Under the pieces are notes generated by a model. The model searched no databases. It saw only the letters and a program-made list of their open reading frames with translations, and was not told the DNA's origin. Below are positions 16,718 through 25,161 of a stretch of DNA of 64,000 nt, in pieces. Where the stretch lies: the NCBI GenBank assembly GCA_963843315.1, contig CAWJJU010000004.1:62001-126000 (forward strand), given 5' to 3'. The translations under genes were made by a program, and so were the position numbers. Position 1 is the stretch's first letter, and each line of letters begins with the position of its first letter. Source of the stretch: JAWVFM01 sp963843315 (GTDB lineage Bacteria; Actinomycetota; Thermoleophilia; Solirubrobacterales; 70-9).

Positions 16718-18039
16718 CAGTTCGTCACCAGCGCGATCTGCAAACCGAGGGCCAGCGTCGCCTGCGTCGCGAGCCAGCGGCGCTGGGCGCCGATCGCGGC
16801 CGGAAGCGCCGCGCACGCCAGCAGCATCCAGGCGGCGAACGGAAGCCAGATGCGCTCGACCTCGGCCTTCGACATCGCGGACAGATCCGCGAGGGCGACG
16901 GCCGCCGCAGCGCCACCGACGAGCAGCCACAGGCGGCGGTCGCGCAGCCGCCCGAGCCCGGCCGCGAGCGCGGGGCCGGTCGCGAGCGCGAAGGCAGCCA
17001 GGTCGGCGAACAGGAAGTAGCCCAGCGGTCGCGAGCTCGCCACACCGTCGTAGTACTGGACGCGGGTCGCCGCGAGGCCGTCGAGCCACCAGTAGCCGGC
17101 CGCGAGAAACGCACCGAACACCAGCGAGGTGGCGGCCGCGCTCCACGCGAGCGGAGCGAGGCGACGCCGCGAGATCGCAACCGACAGCGGGATCGCGCCA
17201 AGCAGCACGAGTCCGAACGACAGGAACGCGACCACCCCGAACCCGAGCCCGCCGGCGATCGCCAGGGCCACGCTTGTGGCCTTCCGCTCGCAGGTGACGG
17301 CGAGCACCATTGAGGTGACCGCCCACGCTCCCACTCCCATGTAGAGCGCATCGGCCGAGGTGGCGATCCAGACGGCCGCCGGGCTGAGGACGAGGAAGGG
17401 CGCGGCGCGGCGCGCCAGCGGCTCGCCCGCGACAGCGCGGGCGCTCAGCAGAACGGCCACGGGAGTGGACGCGGCGACGGCGAGCACGAGGATCGCCGCG
17501 GGCCATGAGCCGCCGAGGCCGGCCTGCGAGAGGCCCCACAGGATCAGCGCCATGGCCGGAGGGTGACCCTTGACGTGCGTGGGGTAGTCCGCAATGCGGT
17601 CGACGAAGGTGGAGAGGAAGTCGCCCGGGGAATGGATCACCGGCACGACCGCGAGGTAGTCGTTGGGGTTGTCGAGGGGGCCGTTGATAGACCCCGCCCC
17701 GGCGGTCAGCGCCAGGGCGATCGGCCAGAGGAAGGCCGCAAGGGCGCAGGCGCCGAGCAGGCGCCCCCAGCTCAGCCGCCGGGCAGCGACCGGCCCGAGC
17801 CAGACGATGGCGCCGCAGACCCCGAGCGCCGCGAGGACCCCGGGCCCGAGATGAAGGCGCCAGGCGCCGAACAGCGGCGGGGCCTGGACGAAGAGCCTCG
17901 TCCCGCCGTGCAGGAGGACCTCTCCCCAGATCGCACAGGCCACGACCAGGACCGCCCAGGCGGCGATCGCCACATGCTCGCGGCGCAAGCGGGCCCCGGC
18001 CGGAGCGCGAATCGTCTGGGCCATGCCCTCCACGGCCAC
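16714..18039 (-). CDS. Polytopic membrane protein, GT-C glycosyltransferase candidate
   Basis: This 441-residue protein has about ten to twelve hydrophobic segments. A conserved-looking extracytoplasmic loop (NGPLDNPNDYLAVVPVIHSPGDFLSTFVDRIADYPTHVK, shown here only to mark the loop at about 123-165) is followed by GHPPAMALILWGL. The HPP motif after the first large loop and the late EVERIWLPF motif resemble lipid-sugar-dependent GT-C enzymes, but no family can be named with certainty. Met1 or Met6 (MAQTIRAP) could be the start. It is divergent from the GT2 gene over 77 bp and coupled to the epimerase gene by a GTGA overlap. Confidence 0.65.
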   Translation of the reverse strand: MAVEGMAQTIRAPAGARLRREHVAIAAWAVLVVACAIWGEVLLHGGTRLFVQAPPLFGAWRLHLGPGVLAALGVCGAIVWLGPVAARRLSWGRLLGACALAAFLWPIALALTAGAGSINGPLDNPNDYLAVVPVIHSPGDFLSTFVDRIADYPTHVKGHPPAMALILWGLSQAGLGGSWPAAILVLAVAASTPVAVLLSARAVAGEPLARRAAPFLVLSPAAVWIATSADALYMGVGAWAVTSMVLAVTCERKATSVALAIAGGLGFGVVAFLSFGLVLLGAIPLSVAISRRRLAPLAWSAAATSLVFGAFLAAGYWWLDGLAATRVQYYDGVASSRPLGYFLFADLAAFALATGPALAAGLGRLRDRRLWLLVGGAAAAVALADLSAMSKAEVERIWLPFAAWMLLACAALPAAIGAQRRWLATQATLALGLQIALVTNW

Positions 18040-18116
18040 GAAGCCTGACCGCCACTCCTTACGAAACCAGAAACCGCGTAACCGAACCGTAAGCCGGGGC
18101 TGCCAGGGTCGAGCTC

Positions 18117-18758
18117 GTGGTCGAGGTCATCCTTCCCGTTCTCGACGAGGCAGAGGCGATCGGCGCCGTCCTCGACGGCCTCCCGGAGGGAGTGAGGCCG
18201 ATCGTCGTCGACAACGGCTCGAGCGACGGCTCCGCCGACATCGCCGCGGCCCTTGGCGCCGCTGTGGTGAGCGAGCCCCGGCGCGGGTTCGGCTCCGCCT
18301 GCCACGCGGGGCTCGGCGCGGCGCGCGCGGACGTCGTGTGCTTCATGGACTGCGACGGCTCACTTGCGGGGGCCGAGCTCCCGAAGGTCTATGGGCCGGT
18401 CCTCGCCGGCGAGTCGGATCTGGTCCTCGGCCGCCGGGCGGCCCAGCCGGGGGCGTGGCCGTTGCATGCGCGTGCCGCCAACGCGCTGCTCGCCCTGGAG
18501 GTACGCCGCCGGACCGGACTTCGCCTTCGCGATATCGGCCCGATGCGCGCGGCCCGTCGCGAGGCTCTGATCGAGCTCGAGATCCGCGACCGTCGCTTCG
18601 GCTGGCCGCTGGAGATGGTGCTGCGCGCGGCGGGCGCGGGCTGGCGCATCGACGAGGTCGACGTGGGCTACCTGCCGCGGGTGGGCCGCTCGAAGGTGAC
18701 CGGCACCGCGCGAGGGACCCTGCTGACTGTGGGCGACATGGCGCGTGCGTTGCGATGA
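18117..18758 (+). CDS. Glycosyltransferase family 2 (polyprenyl-phosphate sugar transferase-like)
   Basis: The 213 residues from a GTG start show a GT-A fold: VILPVLDEAEAIG, VVDNGSSDGSADIA, and the metal site CFMDCDGS (DxD-like). This is followed by RRTGLRLRDIGPMRAARREAL and FGWPLEMVLRAA, the pattern of dolichyl/polyprenyl-phosphate mannosyl- or glucosyl-transferase-like enzymes. There is no C-terminal membrane anchor. It probably loads a sugar on a lipid carrier for the GT-C candidate on the other strand. Translation continues into the next gene by an ATGA overlap. Confidence 0.85.
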   Translation: MVEVILPVLDEAEAIGAVLDGLPEGVRPIVVDNGSSDGSADIAAALGAAVVSEPRRGFGSACHAGLGAARADVVCFMDCDGSLAGAELPKVYGPVLAGESDLVLGRRAAQPGAWPLHARAANALLALEVRRRTGLRLRDIGPMRAARREALIELEIRDRRFGWPLEMVLRAAGAGWRIDEVDVGYLPRVGRSKVTGTARGTLLTVGDMARALR

Positions 18759-19399
18759 GCCTCGACGCCACCGCCCTCGTCGTGATCGCCAAGGAGCCGG
18801 TGCCCGGGCGCTGCAAGACCCGCCTTTGCCCGCCGCTGGACCCCGCCGACGCCGCCGCGCTCGCCGAGGCGGCGCTGGCGGACACGCTGGAGACCCTCGC
18901 CGGCGTTCCGGCGAGGCGGCACGTGCTGGCGCTCGAGGGCGACCCGGGGCCGTGGGTCCCCGAGGTGTTCGAGGTCGTCGAGCAGTGCGAGGGCGATCTC
19001 GGCGACCGCCTGGCCGGCGCGTTCGAGCAGGCCGGCGCTCCCGCGTTTCTGGTCGGAATGGACACCCCCCAGCTCGCCCCGGCAGAGGTCGTCCAGGCGG
19101 TCGAGCGCCTCTGGGATCCCGGCGTCGACGCCGTCCTCGGGCCGGCCCGCGACGGCGGCTACTGGTCGATCGGGCTGCGCTCCCGCCAGCCCGGCGCCTT
19201 CGACGGCGTGACGATGAGCTCGGCGCGCACCGCGGCCGAGCAGAGGGCGGCGCTGGCGCGGCTGGGCCTGCGCCACGCCGAGCTGCCGGCGATGACGGAC
19301 TTCGACGACATCGATGCCGCGATCGAGGTTGCCCGGGCCTGCCCCGGCTCGCGGTTCGCCGCGCGGCTGGCGCAAGTCCGGTGGGCCCGCGCCGCCTGA
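18755..19399 (+). CDS. TIGR04282/DUF2064 family nucleotidyl- or glycosyl-transferase
   Basis: This 214-residue protein begins LVVIAKEPVPGRCKTRLCPPLDP, the CofC/GT-A-like nucleotide site with the KTRL motif. It continues with VGMDTPQLAP, LGPARDGGYWSIGLR, and FDDIDAAIE near the C-terminus. The domain family (DUF2064, TIGR04282) commonly lies beside a GT2 gene, as here. The database association with arsenosugar synthesis is not tested by this context. ATGA overlap upstream and TGATG overlap downstream show it is within one operon. Confidence 0.82.
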   Translation: MSLDATALVVIAKEPVPGRCKTRLCPPLDPADAAALAEAALADTLETLAGVPARRHVLALEGDPGPWVPEVFEVVEQCEGDLGDRLAGAFEQAGAPAFLVGMDTPQLAPAEVVQAVERLWDPGVDAVLGPARDGGYWSIGLRSRQPGAFDGVTMSSARTAAEQRAALARLGLRHAELPAMTDFDDIDAAIEVARACPGSRFAARLAQVRWARAA

Positions 19400-20365
19400 T
19401 GATGTGCGCCCTGGCCGCACTTGCCGCGCCCGTCGCGGGATGCGGCGATGGCGGGTTTCCCCGGCGGCGGAACCGGCGGCCTCGCCGACGCCGGCGCGAC
19501 CGCCCGCCGGCCGCACCTTCCCGGTCGGCGACACGCCCGAGGGTCTCGTGGTGCCAGGCCGGGGCTCGCCGCGGTGATCACCCGCGATCCCTACCGGCTC
19601 ACCTTCGCCCGGCTCGGATCCGGGCGGATCGTGCGCCGGGCGCCGCTGCCGTCGAAGGGCCGCCACCTGGCCGCCTCCCCCTCCGGTCGCACGGTGCTCG
19701 TGCCGGCCGAGGAGGCCAACCAGCTCGTGGAGGTGCCCGTGGGCGGCGGGCCGGAGCGGCGGATCGACGTCGGCGAGCACCCGCACGACGCGGTGCAGAC
19801 GCACGGGCGGATCTTCGTCGGCGATGAGTTCGCCGACACGGTCTCGGTCGTCGAGCACGGCCGGCTCGAGAGGACCCTCGACGCCCCCGCGCAGCCCGGC
19901 GGCGTCGCCGCCGCGGCGGGGCTGGTCGCGGTCGTTGCCGTGGCCGAGCGGGTGATCGCCACCTACGACGCCAACACCCTTCGCCGGCTCGGCCAGGCTC
20001 CTGCCGGCGAGGGGCCGACCCACCTCCTTGCCGCCGGCCGGCGAGCCTGGGTCGCGGACACCGAGGGCGACGCGATTCTCGTCTTCCGGCTCGCGGCGAC
20101 CCCGCGACAGATCGCGAGCGTCCCGGCCCCGGGAACGCCCTACGGGATGGCGCTCGACGCTCGCCGGGACATCCTCTGGGTGACCCTGACCGCGACGAAC
20201 CGCGTCGAGGGGTTCGACGTGTCCGGCGCCGAGCCGCGGCGCATCGCGAGCTTCCCCGTCCTGCGCCAGCCGAACAGCGTCGCCGTCGACGAGCCGAGCG
20301 GGCGGGTCGTCGTCGCCGGCGCCGACTCGGGCCGCCTCGAGGTGCTGCCGGGGGCGCGCGGATGA
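19399..20365 (+). CDS. Beta-propeller lipoprotein (YncE-like), two frameshifts
   Basis: The ATG at 19399 gives a lipoprotein signal (MMCALAALAAPVAGCGDGG) with lipobox Cys15. The frame then slips: the segment PAGRTFPVGDTPEGLVVPG (to about 19555) is in another frame, and AAVITRDPYRLTF onward (to 20365) in a third. Adding one C to the CCCC run near 19455 and one G to the GGGG run near 19556 restores a single reading. The long C-terminal part has repeating blades (SGRTVLVPAEEANQLVEVPVGG, GRIFVGDEFADTVSVVE, GMALDARRDILWVT), as in YncE/lactonase seven-bladed propellers. It is probably an extracytoplasmic binding or scaffold protein for the membrane oxidoreductase encoded next. Confidence 0.7.
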
Positions 20366-21642
20366 AGGCCCCCGGATTCGGCGACCCGCCGCCCGGCCCG
20401 TTTCGCCGCGAGAGCTGGCGCAGCCCCCTGCGCGGGCCCTGGCTCACGTCGATCCTCGGTTCGGCGCTGCTGCCGCTGATCGTCATCTGCGCGCTCACCG
20501 GGTTTCTCTCGCACCTCGCCTACTACCCGGACCTCGGAAGCAACCGCGTCAGCACCCCGGGCACGATCCACGTCTTCCTGCTCCCGTTCGACTGGCCGGC
20601 CCGGCCGGCGTGGCTCTACGCCGTCACGCAGGGCCTGCACGTCGCCAGCGGGCTCGCGGCCATTCCGATCCTGCTGGCGAAGCTCTGGTCGGCGATGCCA
20701 AAGCTGTTCGAGTGGCCGCCCGTCCGCAGCGCCGCCCATTCCCTCGAGCGCGCGTCGCTTGCCCTGCTGGTCGGCGGCAGCCTCTTCGTGTTCTTCACGG
20801 GCGTCATGAACATCCAGCTCTTCTACCCCTGGCCGTTCCCGTTCGTCTCGGCGCACTACTACGGCGCGTTCATCTTCCTCGCCGCACTCGGCCTGCACCT
20901 CGTCGTCAAGGTCCCGGTGGCGCTCCGCGCGTTCCGCGAGCGCGGGGTGCTGGCGCCGCTTCGCGAGGACCGCGAGCACACCGTCGCGGAACCCCCACGC
21001 GAGGACTCGACGGCCCCCCTCGATCCGGCGCCCGCCACGATCTCGCGCCGCGGGCTGCTGGCGACGATCGGAGCCGGCTCAATCGGCCTCGCGCTGATGG
21101 CTGCCGGGCAGTCGATCGGCGGGCCGCTGCGGCGGCTCGCGATCCTCGCTCCGCGCGGCGAGACCGCTCCCGGGCCCAACGGCTTCCCGATCAACAAGAC
21201 GGCATCCGCGGTCGGCGTCACGCCGGGCCAGACCGGCGCAGGTTGGCGCCTGAAGCTCACCGGCGCCCGCTCTCTGGAGCTCTCGCGCGAGCAGCTTCTC
21301 GCGATCGAGTCGCACACCGTCGACCTGCCGATCGCCTGCGTCGAGGGCTGGTCGACGACGCAGACCTGGACGGGAATTCCCCTACGCGAACTGGCGACGC
21401 TGGCCGGTTCGGACCCCTCGTCGACCGCCACCGTGGAATCGCTTCAGCAGGCGGGATCCTTCCGCCAGGCGACCCTCGCGCCGGCACAGGTCTCGCACCC
21501 GGACTCGCTGCTCGCGCTCAGGGTGAACGGGGCCGATCTCTCCCTGGACCACGGCTTCCCGGCGCGGGTCGTGGTGCCCGCCGCGCCCGGGGTGCACTGC
21601 ACCAAGTGGGTCGGCTCGATCGCCTTCGGGGAGGAGTCGTGA
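20362..21642 (+). CDS. Cytochrome b-like membrane domain fused to sulfite-oxidase-type Mo domain
   Basis: This 426-residue protein has two halves. Residues about 25-190 contain four hydrophobic segments with His at 51, 70, 93, 165 and 179, the layout of a di-haem b-type membrane domain. Residues about 225-250 are an internal RR segment (ISRRGLLATIGAGSIGLALM) that resembles a Tat motif plus hydrophobic stretch. Residues about 270-426 are the oxidoreductase molybdopterin-binding domain, with LPIACVEGWS supplying the molybdenum-ligand Cys326 and GVHCTKWVGSI near the end. Electrons from an unknown substrate would pass to the membrane haems. It depends on the cofactor made by the genes upstream. 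The start overlaps the lipoprotein stop (ATGA). Confidence 0.85.
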   Translation: MKAPGFGDPPPGPFRRESWRSPLRGPWLTSILGSALLPLIVICALTGFLSHLAYYPDLGSNRVSTPGTIHVFLLPFDWPARPAWLYAVTQGLHVASGLAAIPILLAKLWSAMPKLFEWPPVRSAAHSLERASLALLVGGSLFVFFTGVMNIQLFYPWPFPFVSAHYYGAFIFLAALGLHLVVKVPVALRAFRERGVLAPLREDREHTVAEPPREDSTAPLDPAPATISRRGLLATIGAGSIGLALMAAGQSIGGPLRRLAILAPRGETAPGPNGFPINKTASAVGVTPGQTGAGWRLKLTGARSLELSREQLLAIESHTVDLPIACVEGWSTTQTWTGIPLRELATLAGSDPSSTATVESLQQAGSFRQATLAPAQVSHPDSLLALRVNGADLSLDHGFPARVVVPAAPGVHCTKWVGSIAFGEES

Positions 21643-22127
21643 CCGCGTTTCGGAAGCGATACGGAGACGGCCCCCTGCACCTGATCTCGGTGGCGGCGGC
21701 GCTCGCGATCGCCGGCTACGCGCTCACCCGCATCGCCGCGAGCCCGGAACCGATCGGCTTCGCGGTGTGGTTCGGCGGGGCGATCGTTGCCCACGATCTG
21801 ATCGCCTTCCCGGTGTACACCGGGCTCAACCTCCTGGCCGGCCGTGCCTCGCCGGTCAGTCTGGGCCCCGGCGCGATCAACTACGTGCGCGTCCCGGCGA
21901 TCCTCTCGGCGTTCGCGTTCGTAGCGTGGTTCCCGCTGATCCTCGGGCTCGCCGACAAGCACTACGTGCTGGACGAGGGCCACGACCCTCCCTCCTACCT
22001 CGGTCGCTGGCTGCTGCTGACCGCCGTCCTCTTCGCGGGAGCGGGAGTCGCCTACGCGATCAGGCGGCGTCGAGCGCGGCCTCGAGGTCCCGCCACAGAT
22101 CGACCGGGTCCTCGCACCCGAGGCTGA
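21639..22127 (+). CDS. Membrane protein downstream of the Mo-oxidoreductase
   Basis: From a GTG start overlapping the previous stop, 162 residues with about four hydrophobic segments (LISVAAALAIAGYALTRIA, FAVWFGGAIVAHDLIAFPVY, VPAILSAFAFVAWFPLILGL, WLLLTAVLFAGAGVAYAI). Histidines lie in or near the membrane (HLIS, AHDL). There is no named domain. Translational coupling suggests it is an additional subunit or assembly factor for the preceding oxidoreductase. The basic C-terminal tail (RRRRARPRG) overlaps the end of the convergent PLP-enzyme gene by 68 bp. Confidence 0.65.
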   Translation: MTAFRKRYGDGPLHLISVAAALAIAGYALTRIAASPEPIGFAVWFGGAIVAHDLIAFPVYTGLNLLAGRASPVSLGPGAINYVRVPAILSAFAFVAWFPLILGLADKHYVLDEGHDPPSYLGRWLLLTAVLFAGAGVAYAIRRRRARPRGPATDRPGPRTRG

Positions 22128-23181
22128 GCCGCAGCAAGCCCGGCGGCACGCGCGGGTCGTCGTGCCAGCGGGCCTGGCGCTCGATCAGGGTCTCGACCCC
22201 GCCGACGCTGCCGGCGTGGGTGATGAGATCGACGCGGTCGCAGACATGGTCGGCCGCGGCGGCCGAGCCGAGGTCGAAGGAGACGACGGCGCCGAAGCCG
22301 TCGAGCAGCCGCGACGCCGGCGCGTGCGCCGGGTCCCCGGGCAGCCCCGGGTAGCGCACGCGCAGCACGTCGGGGCGCAGCGCGAGCTGGCGCGCGATGC
22401 GAGCCGCGCTGGTCGCGCCGCGCTCGACCCGCAGCGCCAGGGTGCGCAGGCCCCGCAGCGCCAGCCAGGCCTCCATCACCCCGGGCACCGCGCCGGTCCG
22501 ACCGCGATCGGCGGCGAGCTCAGCCGCGCGCGCGGGATCTCGCGCCACGAGCGCGCCGAGGACCAGGTCCGAGTGCCCGCCGATGTACTTCGTCGCGCTG
22601 TGCAGGACCAGGTCCGCACCGAGCTCGATCGGCCGCATCCCCATCGGCGTGGCGAGCGTCGCGTCGACGATCGTGGCGGTCCCGCGTTGCCTGCACGCGG
22701 CCAGGATCGCGTCGAGGTCGGGGATGTCGAGCCAGGGGTTGGCGATCGCGTCGAGCCAGACGAGGCTCGCGCCCTCGGACTCGCGCAGCGCCGAGCCGGC
22801 GTCGAGCGCGTCGATCTCCATCAGGCCGATCTGACCCCGCTCGGCCCGGTCGACCAGCAGGCGGCGGACCTCCACGTGGGCGTTCGCGGCGACCGCGACG
22901 GTTCCCCCGGCGGGCACGCTCCCGAGCGCGGCCGACGCGGCCGCCATCCCGGAGGAGAAGGTGACGGCGGTGCCGCCGTCGAGGACGCCGAGCGCCTCCT
23001 CGAGCGCTTCCCAGGTGGGATTGGAGCAGCGCGCGTACCCGGAGCCTTCGCCCCCGGCGTGAAACGCGGACGCGAACACCGGTGGGCGGCTCAGGGGCTC
23101 GCCGGACCCGGCCCCGCGGCCGGCCCTGACGGCCAGCGTCGCCGGTTGCAGCCCCCCAGCCTTGGCGCGCTCACGGAACAC
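22060..23181 (-). CDS. Cys/Met-metabolism PLP-dependent lyase or synthase
   Basis: The 373 residues match the cystathionine gamma-synthase/gamma-lyase fold: YARCSNPTWEALEEAL, FSSGMAAASAALGSV, VDATLATPM, and the PLP-lysine motif LHSATKYIGGHSDLVLG. The C-terminal LRLSLGCEDPVDLW is characteristic. Whether it is a synthase, gamma-lyase or methionine gamma-lyase cannot be decided by eye. The usual Tyr of the N-terminal YSR motif is present as YAR. It is cytoplasmic. The gene stands between the Mo-oxidoreductase operon and the sensor kinase and has no obvious functional tie to either. Confidence 0.85.
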   Translation of the reverse strand: MFRERAKAGGLQPATLAVRAGRGAGSGEPLSRPPVFASAFHAGGEGSGYARCSNPTWEALEEALGVLDGGTAVTFSSGMAAASAALGSVPAGGTVAVAANAHVEVRRLLVDRAERGQIGLMEIDALDAGSALRESEGASLVWLDAIANPWLDIPDLDAILAACRQRGTATIVDATLATPMGMRPIELGADLVLHSATKYIGGHSDLVLGALVARDPARAAELAADRGRTGAVPGVMEAWLALRGLRTLALRVERGATSAARIARQLALRPDVLRVRYPGLPGDPAHAPASRLLDGFGAVVSFDLGSAAAADHVCDRVDLITHAGSVGGVETLIERQARWHDDPRVPPGLLRLSLGCEDPVDLWRDLEAALDAA

Positions 23182-23223
23182 CCACCGAACCTAGCCACGG
23201 GACCTTTCGCCCTGATTACGGCG

Positions 23224-24426
23224 TCAACCGGCAACCGGCAGCCGCACGGCGAAGCGCGAGCCGCGGGCGGGTCGTGACTCGACCGCTATCGAGCCCCCAA
23301 GCGACTCGACGATGCGCTTCGCGAGGGCGAGCCCGAGCCCCGAGCCGGGGGTCGATCGAGCCGCGTCGCCGCGCCAGAACGGCTCGAACGCGCGAGCTGC
23401 CGCCTCGGCGTCGAGGCCCTCGCCCGAGTCCTCCACGGCAACCTCGATGGCGCGCGAGTCCCGCCGTCCCATCACGACCACCGTGCCGTCGGCCGGGGTG
23501 TGGCGGATCGCGTTCTGAAGCAGGTTCTGAAGAACCCGAGCCAGCCGCGGCGAGCACTCCGCGGAACCCGCCTCGCCGAGCTCCGTGCGGAGCTCGAGAC
23601 CCTTGAGGGTCGCCTGGCCGTCGCAGGCGGCGACGGCCCAGCCGACTACGTCGGCGACCCGCGCCCGCTCGCGCTCCGCCTCGATCGCCTCGCCGTCCAA
23701 CCGGGCGAACTCGAAGAGGTCGTCGACGAGGCGCCCGAGCGACTCGACCGACGAGCCCATGTGCCGGGCGTACTCGCCCACGGTCGCCGGGTCATGGACC
23801 ACCCCGTCCTCGATCGCCTCCGCCATCGCCTGGAGATCGGCGAGCGGCGTGCGCAGGTCGTGTGAGACCGCGGTGATCAGATCGCGGCGCTGCGCCTCGA
23901 TCGAGCGCTCACGCTCCCGGGCCGCCTCGAGGTCCGCGGCCATCGCGTCGAGGGTCGCCGCCAGGCGGTCGAGCTCGCGGCCTCCCGAGGTCGGCCCCAC
24001 CCTCGCCGCGAGATCGCCCTCGGCCATGCGCTCGGCCGCAGCGGAGATCCGGTCGATGGCCGCGACCGAGGCGCGGCCCGCAGCAAAGCCCGCTCCCGCT
24101 CCGGCGCCGGCCGCGTACAACAGAAGGATCGCCACCAGCCCCGCGTCGCCCCCCTCCACCACCATGGCGGCGGCGAGGGCGGCCAGGTTCGCAAGCCCGA
24201 TCGCCACCGCGAAGACCGGGATCGAGACGAACCGGGAGCGCAGCGAGGCGCCCGCGAGCCGGCGGGCGGCGCCGGCGACGACGGCGACCGTCACGGCGGT
24301 GGCGATGCACAGGGGGACGACCAGGTGGGAGGCGTGGTCGGGGCCGAGGACGGCGAGGCCCAGGCCCAGGCTCAGGAGCGCCCCGGCGACGGCGAAGGCC
24401 GCCGCCGCGGCGGCCGGGCGGCTCAT
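23224..24426 (-). CDS. HAMP-containing sensor histidine kinase
   Basis: This 400-residue kinase has an N-terminal membrane region of about four segments (to about residue 118) with only short loops, so it may sense within or near the membrane. HAMP follows (about 120-172), then the H-box AVSHDLRTPL with phosphorylated His189, N-box LQNLLQNAIRHTP, and G-boxes DSGEGL and GSGLGLALAKRI. The start codon overlaps the response-regulator stop (ATGA), so the two are made together. No ligand can be inferred. Position between a PLP gene and modABC does not prove control of either. Confidence 0.92.
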   Translation of the reverse strand: MSRPAAAAAAFAVAGALLSLGLGLAVLGPDHASHLVVPLCIATAVTVAVVAGAARRLAGASLRSRFVSIPVFAVAIGLANLAALAAAMVVEGGDAGLVAILLLYAAGAGAGAGFAAGRASVAAIDRISAAAERMAEGDLAARVGPTSGGRELDRLAATLDAMAADLEAARERERSIEAQRRDLITAVSHDLRTPLADLQAMAEAIEDGVVHDPATVGEYARHMGSSVESLGRLVDDLFEFARLDGEAIEAERERARVADVVGWAVAACDGQATLKGLELRTELGEAGSAECSPRLARVLQNLLQNAIRHTPADGTVVVMGRRDSRAIEVAVEDSGEGLDAEAAARAFEPFWRGDAARSTPGSGLGLALAKRIVESLGGSIAVESRPARGSRFAVRLPVAG

Positions 24427-25127
24427 GGCTCGAACCGGTAGCCGGCGCCCCAGACGGTCACGAGGCGCTCGGGACGGGACGGGACGCGCTCGATCTTCTC
24501 GCGCAGGCGGCGCACGTGGACGGTGACCGTGGAGGGCTCCCCCGAGTAGGCGACGTCCCAGAGCTCGTCGAGGAGCTCCCCGCGGGTGAAGGCGATACGA
24601 GGGTTCGCGGCGAAGAAGTGCAGCAGGTCGAACTCCTTGGGGGTCAGCGCCACGACCTCGCCCGCCAGGCGAGCCTCGCGCGCGGCGGCGTCGACCTCGA
24701 GCTCGCCGAAGCTCATGACCGGTTCGCCCTCGTCGGTCGCGGTGGGCGAGACCCTGCGCAGGATCGCCCGGACCCGGGCGACGATCTCGCGCGGCGAGAA
24801 CGGCTTGGCCACGTAGTCGTCGGCGCCGGACTCGAGGCCCACCACGCGGTCGGTCTCCTGGCCGCGCGCGGTCAGCATGATCACGGCGGCACGGGGGTCC
24901 AGGCGGCGGATCCGCTTGAACACCTCGAGGCCGTCGAGGCGCGGCAGCATGAGGTCGAGGACGACCAGGTCGGCCCGGCGGCGCTCGAACGCGGCCACGG
25001 CGCTGTGGCCGTCGGCCACCGCCTCGGCCGAGAGGCCGTCGCGTGTCAGGTAGCGGAGCATCACGTCGCGGACGATCGGATCGTCGTCGACGACGAGGAT
25101 GTGGGGGGCCTGGGCCGCTGAGGCCAC
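24423..25127 (-). CDS. OmpR-family response regulator
   Basis: The 234 residues consist of a receiver domain (LVVDDDPIVRD; phosphoacceptor Asp58 in VVLDLMLPRLDG; Lys in YVAKPF) and a C-terminal winged helix (VALTPKEFDLLHFFAANP...VTVHVRRLREKIE...VWGAGYRFEP). It is the partner of the kinase encoded immediately downstream. It is transcribed away from the modABC stop, 34 bp after modC, so it could even be transcribed from the mod operon. Confidence 0.95.
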   Translation of the reverse strand: MASAAQAPHILVVDDDPIVRDVMLRYLTRDGLSAEAVADGHSAVAAFERRRADLVVLDLMLPRLDGLEVFKRIRRLDPRAAVIMLTARGQETDRVVGLESGADDYVAKPFSPREIVARVRAILRRVSPTATDEGEPVMSFGELEVDAAAREARLAGEVVALTPKEFDLLHFFAANPRIAFTRGELLDELWDVAYSGEPSTVTVHVRRLREKIERVPSRPERLVTVWGAGYRFEP

Positions 25128-25161
25128 GCCCCAAGGTTGGCACAGGGAGGTTTCGCTTCGG

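Noticed and set aside
16718..18055. A single 798-residue protein covering the epimerase and the region upstream
   Set aside because: The upstream part is a shadow of the GT-C candidate in another frame. Epimerase similarity begins at the GTG overlapping the membrane-protein stop.
23224..25127. The two-component system as a molybdate sensor for the adjacent mod operon
   Set aside because: The kinase has no recognisable sensor domain and the mod operon already has a Mop-domain regulator; adjacency alone is not support.
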